Shown in pieces: positions 43,601-53,058 of a DNA stretch of 64,000 nucleotides. Made by a program: the position numbers and the translations under genes. The notes beneath the pieces were generated by a model that saw only the letters and a program-made list of their open reading frames with translations, did no database searches and was not told where the DNA came from. Positions within the stretch are counted from its first letter, which is position 1, and each line of letters opens with the position of its first letter. Where the stretch lies: positions 808,501-872,500 of the forward strand of contig NW_022145549.1 in NCBI RefSeq assembly GCF_000002235.5. The letters are read 5' to 3'. This DNA is from Strongylocentrotus purpuratus (lineage: Eukaryota; Echinodermata; Echinoidea; Camarodonta; Strongylocentrotidae).

Positions 43601-44290
43601 GCATAGAGCAGTTATATCATCAATTTTTTTCAATTTCAATTTATTTGCTCATAAAAATCCAGAAAACACATGCAAACATTCATAAATCAACATGATAAAA
43701 AGGGTAAAATTCACAAGAAAAATTAATAAAGTATACTTTGGATTAAGTATGAGAGGGACAGCAAGAAAGGAACAAGCCTTGTGATTAGCTGACCCTGTAA
43801 CATAATACATTAAGGATGCTACAAAAAATAACAAATCACTTACAACAACATAAAGGGGGGGGGGGGGGGGTATGCCTATACATTTAAACAAACAAACTTG
43901 GTGAATACCTGTCTAAAATAAAGTGCCTAGATTTTGAGTTAAAAACATTTAATGAAACTGCTTGTTTAATATCTGAAGACCAATTTGATCATGATGTATT
44001 ACCTAGTATACAAGGCATTTTAGCTGCAAAATAAAAAGTCGTATTTTGCACGCTACTCTGAATATGAAACTAGAGCAGGCAACATTTGCCATATTGCCCT
44101 CTTCCAGGTTTCCAACGATGATCTTAGCTTGGTCAATATTTCTGATGTACCCCTCAAGCCCAGTCAATAAAATATAAATATGCACTGTTTACGAAAAGAA
44201 TATTAGCGTCACATTTTTGAACCATTAAACTCTAAATTCTTGAAAGGATGCAGGGTCAGATTTCTCTGAATCATCCTGCCTTGAAGTGTA
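43601..44290. other. Gene-free flank, nothing recognised
   Basis: Includes a G tract (43857-43870). No exon or repeat that I can support. Confidence 0.45.
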
Positions 44291-44292
44291 TA

Positions 44293-44419
44293 CAGGGATG
44301 CCAGTTAGAAAAGATCAGAGGGCCTGAAAATTAACTTAGAATGAGCTATTTGGTACACAAAAAAGCCTTAAAATATGGTCTGAAAATAACTTGCCAGAGC
44401 CTGAAAACTGGCATCCCTG
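44293..44419. mobile_element. Short MITE with CAGGGATGCCAGTT ends
   Basis: CAGGGATGCCAGTT at the left and AACTGGCATCCCTG at the right are exact 14-bp inverted repeats, 127 bp apart, flanked by GTGTATA and TGTATAG. The CAGGGATG-type terminus recalls hAT elements, but the flanks do not give a clean 8-bp duplication. Confidence 0.75.
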
Positions 44420-44542
44420 TGTATAGCATTGCAGCAAATCAAACTCTTTTCCCCTCTCATCCAGAACCGGTTGTGACCTGTCCTGAACCGGTTGTGACTA
44501 GCTGACTAGCTAGAGACCGGTCCTGTGCCGGGCATTTCCTCC

Positions 44543-44815
44543 TTACCTGGCTGGGGGCGGGAGTGCAGGAGGCTTGGGACGGGGTCTGAATCCCTTCTTC
44601 TTCTCCTTGGAAGGTAGTCTCCTCTCGTACGTCTCCCGCGGCCAGAGCAGATAGTAGCTGAAGACCCAAGGGCGTGTCATGCCCTGTGTGGAGCGCATGC
44701 CGTTCATGTGGCTTCGCTGTTCATTGTTGCGCTCACGACGCCTCAAAGCCCATAGGCGTCGACTCTCAAGCTTCTTCTGAACTCGCGCACGAGCCTCCTC
44801 CTCCATTGCTTGAAT
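44543..44815 (-). CDS. Coiled-coil protein, last visible exon (conserved C-terminus)
   Basis: Minus-strand exon after a TTTCTAG-type acceptor, phase 0, giving 90 residues and TAA at 44543-44545. It starts IQAMEEEARARVQKKLESRR, continues TQGMTRPWVFSYYLLWPRET, then YERRLPSKEKKKGFRPRPKP and PALPPPAR. The aromatic block WVFSYYLLWPRETY after 250 residues of coiled coil is unlike the rest and looks like a conserved functional tail. The stop overlaps a perfect donor (AG/GTAAGG), so an alternative is that splicing removes TAA and further exons follow; none was found to 39000. The family is not securely recognised; overall layout resembles vertebrate KIAA2012, from memory only. Confidence 0.7.
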   Translation of the reverse strand: MQAMEEEARARVQKKLESRRLWALRRRERNNEQRSHMNGMRSTQGMTRPWVFSYYLLWPRETYERRLPSKEKKKGFRPRPKPPALPPPAR

Positions 44816-45109
44816 CTAGAAATAAATAATAGCAAGTAAATAAACATGGGTCATGTTATTCGAAAGAATGGTTTGGAAAATCTTGCACTGACTGGAAGAA
44901 TAGAGGGGAGGAGGAGTTCCATGGATGAGTAGGTTAAGGACTGGGATTTCTGAAAGTGGAATGGATCTTGTGGAGAATGAATTATTCATTACATAGAATA
45001 TGGGACAGAGAGTTGTGGCATTCCATGGTCGCCAACGTAAATATACATCAAATGAAAACATGGGTTCTTCAAAGATACTCCTAACTTCTAATATTCATGG
45101 TGATAGACC

Positions 45110-45262
45110 CCAGGCAGACCAGCCAAGAAATGGTTAGATTGTGTAAAGGCTGGTGGTGCTACAAGATGTCCAGGATCCCTCACAAAAGCGACCAGAACAT
45201 CACAAGATAGGAAGATCTGGGTTGAGGTCATGAAGCAGAAGCCATCACACATCCCCCAGATG
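45110..45262 (+). mobile_element. LINE C-terminal fragment
   Basis: The plus-strand frame reads GRPAKKWLDCVKAGGATRCP, then TSQDRKIWVEVMKQKPSHIP, matching the GRPKKRW-D-VKED...A-DR--WR--V end of endonuclease-type LINE reverse transcriptases. It lies in the intron between the last two coiled-coil exons. Two GGTCAAGGTCAAGG runs follow at about 45275-45305. Confidence 0.6.
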
Positions 45263-45673
45263 GTGCGGAAGGCTTAGGTCAAGGTCAAGGTAGGTCAAGG
45301 TCAAGGGATTCTTCACATCACAAATTTCAAAGCTTCATTTATCTATATGAACATGTATCACAGAAGGTTTCACTATAAATATCTCATATTTTTGGTTCAT
45401 GACCTACAGATAATGTATCCAACGTAGACTTGAACTAAAGGGAAAATAGAAGACAATTTTCATTGTTCAAGCTTGAATTTAAGCATGTCCAACTATTTTA
45501 AAACAAATACAGTGTTATAAGCAGCATCTAAATATAGTGTTGTAAAATTTTTAATTTCTATAAAATATAACATTCTCAGTGAAATAATCTTTAAAAGTTA
45601 GAGAGTTGGCTTATCCAAACACACTCAAACACTACACAGAAAAGGTCAATTTGTTGACAAAAAGCATACTTAC

Positions 45674-45776
45674 TTGTCTTAATTTCTCTAGTTCTTCTTG
45701 CCTCTTTTTCTCAGCCAGAATTTGCCGCTGTCTATCCTTCTCCTCCTCCTCCGCTAGTCTCTTCAGCTCTTCTTTC
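45674..45776 (-). CDS. Coiled-coil protein, exon (KEELKRLAEEEEKD...)
   Basis: 103-nt exon between TTGTGTTTGCAG and GTAAGTATG. Its first G completes Met from the preceding exon (AT/G). It encodes KEELKRLAEEEEKDRQRQIL then AEKKRQEELEKLRQ, heptad-compatible single-helix or coiled-coil sequence. Phase 0 out. Confidence 0.8.
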
Positions 45777-45990
45777 CTGCAAACACAAGAAACAATATGG
45801 AAAGGATCTGTTAACAGTGTTTCTTTTATCACCTGATAAAGTATTGCAGCGGCACACAAAACGTTGTGATCTTTTGATCCCTTGTTAACCACACATTGTG
45901 AGACAATTATTGTCACTAGCGATATTATTTTCAATACTATATCCGCAATGAGTAATATATTTAGCATTAGTGTTTCTTTTATTTACATGT

Positions 45991-46292
45991 TTAACCCTAT
46001 TCTGACTGGGCTTTTTGAAAGCAAGTTTTGACATATTAGAGACCTGATAGAGCCATTTTCAGAAAAAAAGCTGTATTTTGTACACAAAAGTTCTGTTACG
46101 TTCTATTCTGACCCGATATGTGACCTTGCAACGGATTGACCGATTTGTGCAAACTGGTTTGAAACGTTGCGAGACATTCGAAAGGAAAATATCACAAAAA
46201 GGGAACTTGTGATATGCCGATTGCGCGGCAGTCGTGGATTGCGTAAGGGGGGGGGGGGGTCAAAATGACCCCTCCAGTCAGAAGAGGGTTAA
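45991..46292. mobile_element. TTAA-ended MITE (family TTAA-3)
   Basis: TTAACCCTATTCTGACTGG at the left and CCAGTCAGAAGAGGGTTAA at the right; TTAA at 45991-45994 and 46289-46292. Contains internal GTTCTATTCTGACCCG and a G tract. Target preference as in Kolobok/piggyBac elements. Intronic, no coding content. Confidence 0.75.
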
Positions 46293-46947
46293 TACCAACC
46301 ACAGGAAAATATTGAACAGTTTGGCTGAAAAGTCTAAATACGTCACAGGGATTGACATTATTAGAAATGAACTACAATATAATTTTGATATTTGTTTTCA
46401 ACTGGCAATTTAGAACCTTAGATACAATTTATAAAATCCATATCTAAAAACGAAATTTGTATTTAAATTCAATGGAAATCTACTTGAAAGTTTTATTGTG
46501 TCAAGTATCTACAGAATACATGCTCATCAATCAGCATGCAATTACATGTTCATTTTATGCGTGATTGGTTAACATTTGGTGAGAAGTGTGTTAGACTTTG
46601 AAAGAGTGATCATTATTAGAACTCATTATATAGAGTTAAAACAAAGATCCTGATTTGGCACGGTTAAGGTATTATTACAATCTTAATTGTTTTATATCTT
46701 GTTGGTTCAAATTCTTTTGAAATAAAGTCTTCTCTGTAATCCCCCAGTAAAAGTATATGAGGATGAATACCAAGTACGTAATACCATGATAACAATATTT
46801 CATTGTTAACAAAACCTAGTACTTCAATTCGTGTAAGTTATGTTTTAAATGTTTTAAATGTTGATCTATATCCATACGAGACACTGCATTATTAAAGCAG
46901 GATTGTTTTTAGAAATATATATATATTCAAATGAGGCTAACATTTGT

Positions 46948-47180
46948 TTAAAGCCACACTGCACTACTTATAGCTACTTGCGCCCTCTATATGTAGCAAA
47001 CAATGCCTAATCGGTACCCGTTGGTCCCTCATTATCCCCTCTTTCTTATGTTAATTGAGAGCTTATTTGATGAGATAACCACCTGTTAATTGAGAGCTTA
47101 TTTGATGAGATAACCACCTGTCAGTGACCGTTCAGGGAAGTCTAATCCCTCCTGGCCAAACTAGTGCAGTGGGGCTTTAA
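46948..47180. mobile_element. TTAA-ended MITE (family TTAA-1), copy 2
   Basis: TTAAAGCCACACTGCAC ... GTGCAGTGGGGCTTTAA, TTAA at 46948-46951 and 47177-47180. Shares its interior with 7359-7552 (inverted). It carries a tandem duplication, about 36 bases long, of TTAATTGAGAGCTTATTTGA (starting near 47050 and 47086), so this copy is longer. It lies 52 bases from a coiled-coil exon's donor. Confidence 0.75.
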
Positions 47181-47231
47181 TAGATAGGACAGAATAATGT
47201 ATAGGTGATTAACAACACATAAAAGCCTTAC

Positions 47232-47344
47232 ATCCTTATCTCGTCTTGCTCCTTCTGTCTCTCTGCTTCTTCTCTTGCTTCTCTTCTTCTTGACTCTGCT
47301 GCCCTTCGTTCACGAGACAGTCTCTCCAATGCCTCCTGTTCAGC
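47232..47344 (-). CDS. Coiled-coil protein, exon (AEQEALERLSRERR...)
   Basis: 113-nt exon after TTGTTTGCAG, donor GTAAGGC, ending in phase 2 (AT of Met). It encodes AEQEALERLSRERRAAESRR then REAREEAERQKEQDEIR. Charged alpha-helical sequence with a high Glu/Arg content. Confidence 0.8.
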
Positions 47345-47979
47345 CTGCAAACAACATCAGATACAAGAGAAAAATATTGAAGCCGATTCAACCATTGTAA
47401 AGAGCAGAATCATAGAGAATTATGGACTTGTATAGGTAGTGTCCATGTTTACATGTAGTTTGCACAAGCACATCTAGAATATTCCCAAGGGAATTGTCTG
47501 ACAGCCAAACATGAATAATAAGTCATCAACATTTAACTGTACTATGATAATCATAAGCATTAACAATTGATATATCCAAGAAATTTGCAATTAGCACCAG
47601 AAAGAAGTTCAAACAAAATTTAGCTAAGGTGTCAGACCTAAAAGCAAAAATCAAAGCTTATCTCTAGCATTTTTTCCCTTCAAACTTGACAACCTGTTTT
47701 TCTTTCTTTCTTGTTTCAGTTTCAGTTTTATTTTTCATTTCCAACAAAACAGTAATTTTGACAAGAAACCAGATATACAATTCAACATTCAATAACATAA
47801 TATATTTTACATGGTTTAAAGTTATGAAACTGAAAGTATACATACATAAATATCCAGTATAATGTTTTTTTTTAAGATACACCTGTGGAAATGGAGGGAT
47901 CCACTGAAAAGCAGAGCTTTTAAAATGTGGATCCCTCAAAATAATGACAAACAATCAATATATTGAGGTTCTTTCTTAC

Positions 47980-48180
47980 CTGTCTTTCCAACTCCCTTAT
48001 CCTTTCTTCTTCTTCCTCCATCTTCCTCTGTTCTTCTTCTTCTTCTTGTTCCCGTCTCTCTCTTTCCTCCCTTTCTCTTTCCTCAGCCTCCCACTCAGCC
48101 TCCTCTCTCATGCGTCTCCTCTCCGAGGCATCTGCTAGGCGCTCTGCCATCTCACGTTCTCTTTGTCTGGCAGCTTCCTC
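47980..48180 (-). CDS. Coiled-coil protein, exon (EEAARQREREM...)
   Basis: 201-nt exon, phases 0-0, acceptor CAACTTGAACAG, donor GTAAGAAAG. It opens with the 11-residue module EEAARQREREM, then AERLADASERRRMREEAEWE and a long Glu/Arg run ending IRELERQ. The opening module is repeated as separate 33-nt exons at 48653-48685 and 52013-52045, with similar intron sequence around them, indicating internal duplication. Confidence 0.8.
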
Positions 48181-48266
48181 CTGTTCAAGTTGTAAATATA
48201 AGATCATCAGATCATCATTAACCTCAGTGACATTACCAAACATTTTTGCAATTTCCATATATATGA

Positions 48267-48403
48267 TACAGTCAAACCTGCTTTAGTGACCACCTGTCTA
48301 CTTGAAAATGGTTTCTCATTGAGACATGTACTAAAGGAACCTGTCTACAAAGACCACTTTTTGTGTTTCCCTTGGGCGGTCGCTATAGACAGGTTTGACT
48401 GTA
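48267..48403. mobile_element. TA-flanked MITE (CAGTCAAACCTG ends), copy 1
   Basis: TACAGTCAAACCTG ... CAGGTTTGACTGTA, 133 bp between the TA dinucleotides. It sits in duplicated unit 1; unit 2 (about 48969-48977) has the uninterrupted site GATACAAACAAG, so the TA was duplicated on insertion, as with Tc1/mariner elements. A second copy is at 49958-50117. Confidence 0.85.
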
Positions 48404-48652
48404 CAAACAAGAATACAATTAGTATATCATATAACCATCAAAACATAGTAGAGAAGCCAATCATTTCAACATAATTTAACAAAGAATGTTGTAGATTCGT
48501 GCAAATAAAAAAGTCAAATTGCTCATGCAATTCACAAAATAAAAAGATAAATGTGTCAATGTGATAGGTTTACAATGAAAAGCCATTATCAAGTGTCTAC
48601 TACAGAAAAAAATTACACATGCAAGATTACATCTCTGTTTTGAATTCAATAC

Positions 48653-48685
48653 CATCTCACGCTTTCTACGTCTGTCAGCCTCCTT
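48653..48685 (-). CDS. Coiled-coil protein, 33-nt exon (KEADRRRKREM)
   Basis: Micro-exon after AACTTTTACAG, with donor GTATTG, phases 0-0. It encodes KEADRRRKREM, a duplicate of the first 11 residues of the next exon in gene order (47980-48180). Including or skipping it keeps the frame, so it could be an alternatively used cassette. Confidence 0.65.
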
Positions 48686-49368
48686 CTGTAAAAGTTGTAA
48701 ATGTTTTTTTATAATAAAATAACGTAAGAATACTTCTGTATAGCAATATTTTAAAGGATTTCTAGGTCAAAGTATATGATATAATTATGTATGTAAACTT
48801 ATTTTGATTCCAATTTGTACGTTTGTAAAATGTGACCAAAACAAATTTCCAATATTGCACAATAAATTGAATTTGAAACCTTGAAATTGAAATAGAAATA
48901 TAAGATCATCGGATCATCATTAACCTCAGTGACATTACCAAACATTTTTGTGTTTACCATATATATATGATACAAACAAGAATACCATTAGTATATCATA
49001 TAAGCATCAAAACATAGTAGAGAAGCCAATCATTTCAAAATAATTTAACAATAAATGTTGTAGATTCGTACAAATGAAAAATTCAAATTGCCCCTACAAC
49101 TCACAAAATAAAAAGATGAATGTGATCATAGGTTTACGATGAAAAGCTATTATAATGTGTCTACTACAGAAAAAAAATTACACAAGATTACTTCTCTGTT
49201 TTGAATTACTGTCACAATCTCTGACAAAATTTAACCATAGCCAATCAAATCAATCATTTCTGTAGCCTTAATCGGTCCCTAAAACTTGTAAATGATCCTC
49301 TTTCCTAAGCAGCAGCAACTTAGGCCCTGACTGGACAAAGCCCATACATATAGACAATCTAGACTAAC

Positions 49369-49557
49369 CATTTTCCTTCGTTCCTCTCGCTGCCGTTCCC
49401 TTTCTATTTTCTTCTTTTCCATCTCCTCCTTCCTCTTCCTTTCTCGATCATCCCTGGCAGCTCTCCTGGATTCTTGAAGCATCTGCCTTGCTTCTTCTTC
49501 CTCCTCCTCTGCTCGTCTGGCCTCCTCTTCTGCATCACGAAGCTGTTCCTCTACCTC
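49369..49557 (-). CDS. Coiled-coil protein, exon (EVEEQLRDAEEEAR...)
   Basis: 189-nt exon, phases 0-0, donor GTTAGTCT. It encodes EVEEQLRDAEEEARRAEEEE, then EARQMLQESRRAARDDRERK and a Lys/Glu/Arg-rich end at REERRKM. The acceptor TTTGTTTGTTTGTAG is formed by the first bases of the 24-bp tandem array 49559-49889. Confidence 0.8.
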
Positions 49558-49558
49558 C

Positions 49559-49889
49559 TACAAACAAACAAAAAACAAATAAATAAACAAATTGACAAAC
49601 AAATAAATAAACAAATTGACAAACAAATAAATAAACAAATTGACAAACAAATAAATAAACAAATTGACAAACAAATAAATAAACAAATTGACAAACAAAT
49701 AAACAAATTGACAAACAAATAAATAAACAAATTGACAAACAAATAAATAAACAAATTGACAAACAAATAAATAAACAAACAAACAAACAAATAAACAAAT
49801 TGACAAACAAATAAATAAACAAATTGACAAACAAATAAATAAACAAATTGACAAACAAATAAATTAACAAATTGACAAACAAATAAATT
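49559..49889. repeat. Tandem array, 24-bp unit
   Basis: About 13 copies of a 24-bp unit made of AAACAAATAAATAAAC followed by AAATTGAC, with shorter variants. Open frames across it (Leu/Ile/Cys/Phe strings) are artefacts. It lies directly next to the 3' splice site of the exon at 49369-49557 and provides its polypyrimidine tract. Confidence 0.95.
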
Positions 49890-49957
49890 ACAGCAGTACG
49901 ATTGGTAGTTCTGTCTGTGATGCTGAATCCCTCTTCACAGATGACATTTTAAACAGG

Positions 49958-50117
49958 TACAGTGAAACCTGCTTTAGTGACCACCTGTCTACAAAGACAC
50001 CATTTTTGGTTTCCTCTTGAAAATGGTTTCTCATTGAAACATGTACTAAAGGAACCTGTCTACAAAGACTACTTTTGTGTTTCCCTTGGGCAGTCGCTAT
50101 AGACAGGTTTGACTGTA
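49958..50117. mobile_element. TA-flanked MITE (CAGTCAAACCTG family), copy 2
   Basis: TACAGTGAAACCTG ... CAGGTTTGACTGTA with the same interior as 48267-48403 (CTTTAGTGACCACCTGTCTA, GAAAATGGTTTCTCATTGA, GTCGCTATAGACAGG). A more diverged relative may lie at 54225-54370 (ACTAAAAGACCACCTCTCTA). Confidence 0.8.
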
Positions 50118-50640
50118 GTAGGTTCGAGACATGCTCGTGACAAGTGCTCTGTGTCATTTTCCTACAGAATTCCTAACTTCAACCCTGGACCAAACACTGT
50201 TAACTTATCCCTATCTCTATAATTTTGAGAAAATGAAGCTAGGAAGATCTTTGCTGCAGTGTGATAGTTGTAAATCACCAGTAATTCAAACCATGTCCAA
50301 AAAGAGATGCATCGAAATGAAGATCCTTTTACATGTATTAAAATCAATGGCAATTGGGGGAGAACAAAATGTACCTGCAATCAAAAGCTGCTATATGTCC
50401 TTATTTGTATGGAGAAAAGTACAGACATACATATATAGTAATGATTCCTATATCAGCCTTTATTTTTATAATATTTGTATTATCTACTTATTATTTTTAT
50501 TCATTTTTTCATCTTTTTCCCCCTGGCCCCTCTTTTATAACAATTTATTATTATTATTATTATTTTTTTTTTTTTTTATTTTTTTTTTAACTTTTTGTTT
50601 GGGGGGGGGGGGGGGGGGGGAGACGGGAGACAGTGCATAA
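50118..50640. other. Intronic, no exon seen; T and G tracts
   Basis: The plus-strand open frame here runs antisense to the gene and ends in T-rich (50548-50590) and G-rich (50600-50620) tracts, so it is not considered coding. Confidence 0.5.
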
Positions 50641-50702
50641 TTACATTTCATTGATTATATAATAACGTGATGGTATGCAGTGTCAGTTCACAATGTACAT
50701 AC

Positions 50703-50798
50703 CATTTTCTTTCTCCTTTCATCATATTCTTGTCTTCTCTTAGCTTCCACTGCAGCTTTCTTCTTCTCTGCCAATGCTTTCTTCTCTTCTTCTCTTCG
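50703..50798 (-). CDS. Coiled-coil protein, exon (RREEEKKALAEKKK...)
   Basis: 96-nt exon between TTTGATTTCAG and GTATGTAC, phases 0-0. It encodes RREEEKKALAEKKKAAVEAK then RRQEYDERRKKM. Helical, strongly basic/acidic. Confidence 0.8.
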
Positions 50799-50892
50799 CT
50801 GAAATCAAAGATATGGATAAAAAACATTTCATAATCTACAGAAAATTTTCCAGCGAAACATTAAATAAATAAATAAATATGGTGGTGGTGGT

Positions 50893-51357
50893 TATTTTAC
50901 CTGACCGCTAAGAAAGCATAAATGCTTGTTAGTACTACTAATAATAATACATTACATTTATAATGCGCTTAATACAATGTTTCTAAGCGCAAGAGAAAGA
51001 AGAAAGGATAAGGAAGGAAAAGTGAGAAATACTAAAGGAACATGTTAAAAACATTGAATTACAAGTAAACGGCAAAGAAGAATATGGCATTACACAAAAT
51101 AAGGACTGCATCGAAATTGATTGAAATATGTTAATAAACCAGATATGGACTCAGAATTATAATAAACCACATGAAATATTAAATACAACTTATATGCAAA
51201 CGTAAGCAGCCAGAGGACCTACGGCTTTAGGTCCTCTCCGAGAGACCTGGTAATGAGGATTAATGCCTTACCAAAGGGCACTAGCGCATCGCCTTGGTTT
51301 CGAACCCGGGTCGCCGGATTACGAGACCATTGCTCTACCGACTAAGGTATCGCGCCT
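50893..51357 (-). repeat. tRNA-derived SINE (family 2) with insertion
   Basis: Minus strand: the head GGCGCGATACCTTAGTCGGT and B box CCCGGGTTCGAAACC (right side, 51280-51357) are well kept. The body is TTTGGTAAGGCATTAATCCT and GAGAGGACCTAAAGCCGTAG. The 3' part, TTACCTGACCGCTAAGAAAG in plus sense, is at 50897-50935. Between (about 50937-51190) lies other DNA including a piece like a family 1 SINE end (GCGCTTAATACAATGTTTCT). Confidence 0.75.
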
Positions 51358-51787
51358 CCATTGAAAGCACTTTTTAAGTACACTGTAGTTTGAAAAATAA
51401 TTCATTTGCCATTTTGATTTTATTTCATACCGATTGATTGAAAGACACGTGCAAACCATTTGGGAAGACAATTTGCCACTTTCAAACCAGGTGTACCCAT
51501 TTGCTAGAAAGAAATGCCTTTAAAAAAGTTTGGTGGACTGAAGGTGCAAGGAGTTACACTGATTAACAAATGTGGTGTTTTACAAAGACTAGCCATTACA
51601 GTGGTTTCTAACTTTCATCAATTTAGTTGCCAGTGGATGGTCATTTTTCCTTATACAGAAAGAACAAATTCAAATATGGCAAAACATATTATACATCAAG
51701 TTTTTTTGCAAATATTGTCTTTTTAACGTATTTGGCTTTGTGTTTAATACCGGTAGTGGGATCTATTAAACTTCCAATCGAATCTGA

Positions 51788-52310
51788 ACACACACCATTA
51801 CATCAAAACATAGTAGAGAAGCCAATAATATCAACACAATAACAAAGAATGTTGTAGATTCGTGCAAATAAAAAATTCAAATGGCTCATGCAATTCACAA
51901 AATAAAAAGATAAATGTGTCAATGTGATAGGTTTACAATGAAAAGCTATTATCAAGTGTCTACTACAGAAAAAAAATTACACAAGATTACATCTCTGTTT
52001 TTAATTCAATACCATCTCACGTTCTCCCTGTCTGGCAGCCTCCTTCTGTAAAAGTTGTAAATGTTTTGTTTCTAATAACGTAAGAATACTTCTGTATAGT
52101 AATATTTGGAAGGATTTCTATGTCAAAGTATATGATATACATTATGTATGTAAAATTATTTTGATTCTTTGTACGTTTGTAAAATGTGAGTAAATCAAAT
52201 TTCCAATATTGGACAAAAAATTGAATTTGAAATTGAAATTGAAATATAAGATGATCGGATCATAATTACCCTCAGTGACATTACCAAACATCTTTGTGTT
52301 TAACAGCTGG
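51788..52310. repeat. Duplicated exon-intron segment, unit 3
   Basis: Matches units 1-2 at 48190-49215: AAAACATAGTAGAGAAGCCA, GTTGTAGATTCGTGCAAATA, GTGTCAATGTGATAGGTTTA, then the 33-nt exon and CCCTCAGTGACATTACCAAA. Separated from them by two exons (49369-49557, 50703-50798), so the copies are not simply adjacent. Confidence 0.8.
52013..52045 (-). CDS. Coiled-coil protein, 33-nt exon (KEAARQGEREM)
   Basis: Micro-exon after AACTTTTACAG with donor GTATTG, phases 0-0. It encodes KEAARQGEREM, the same module as the exon at 48653 and the start of the exon at 47980. Its sequence is closer to the latter. Frame-neutral if skipped. Confidence 0.65.
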
Positions 52311-52748
52311 AGAATGTTGTAGATTCGTACAAATGAAAATTCAAATTGCTTATACAATTCACAAAATAAAAATGGCACCCCATTCCCATAAAAAATTATC
52401 TAAATTCGTTGGCAAAATATGCGGTATTACAGATGCTCCTTCTCAACACGGCAATATGATATTTTGATGTGCTCGTTATTAGTTATAATGTTAGACCAAG
52501 TCTGCATGCGCCGGCGCAACATATATTCATGTACATCTTTTTAAAACTGAATTACTGGAAAAGACGCTACATGCAAAAACATTGTTTCGCCATCTCAAGA
52601 ACGGGCAGCTAGCAACAGCACTTCAAATGTAAAACAATACAAGTATTTTGTCATAGGGGTTTGTTAATTCAGGATAAACTTCCAACCCACAGTCTCAAAG
52701 TTATTCATGAAAAAATTCAATAATTTTAAAGAGAGTGTTAAAACAGAC

Positions 52749-52909
52749 CTGTTTTTCTTGTCTGCGAGCTTCCTTGAGGGCAGCCTTTTCCTTGGCCAGT
52801 TGTTTCTTGTTCTTCTTTGCCTCATTCTCTGTCTTGCTCTGTTTCTTGATTTCTTGTTCAATCGCCTCGTCGTCCGTAGCAACAGACAAGCGATCAGTGT
52901 CGTTGGGAT
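52749..52909 (-). CDS. Coiled-coil protein, exon (DPNDTDRLSVATDD...)
   Basis: 161-nt exon after CTCTTCATTAG, donor GTCTGTTT, phase 1 in and 0 out. It encodes DPNDTDRLSVATDDEAIEQE, then IKKQSKTENEAKKNKKQLAK and EKAALKEARRQEKQ. This marks the change from acidic, disordered sequence to continuous charged helix. Confidence 0.8.
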
Positions 52910-53058
52910 CTAATGAAGAGCAAGTAAGGAGAAGAAGAATTATAGTTAAATGAAAAACTGTATCACGTTGTTTCCAAGTTATTTTCAAGCAAATATCAAA
53001 TGCATACTGTTAGATCATCCATGTTGTATGCATGTCCCGTAATTTGATGATTTGTTAT

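Larger units (their letters stand above)
48190..49215. repeat. Duplicated exon-intron segment, units 1 and 2
   Basis: Unit 1 runs from the start of the exon at 48180 up to 48652. Unit 2 runs from the 33-nt exon at 48653 to about 49215. Shared blocks include ATCATCATTAACCTCAGTGA, AAAACATAGTAGAGAAGCCA, GTTGTAGATTCGT and GTGTCTACTACAGAAAAAA. A third unit lies at about 51788-52310. Divergence by eye is modest, so the duplication is not ancient. Confidence 0.8.

Noticed and set aside
48286-48474. Plus-strand frame opposite the coiled-coil gene
   Set aside because: Lies in a MITE and duplicated intron sequence; antisense shadow.
49535-49882. Hydrophobic Leu/Phe/Cys frames that look like a membrane protein
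   Set aside because: Three frames of the same 24-bp intronic tandem array.
51280-51357. tRNA gene on the minus strand
   Set aside because: Well-kept boxes but joined to SINE family 2 body sequence.
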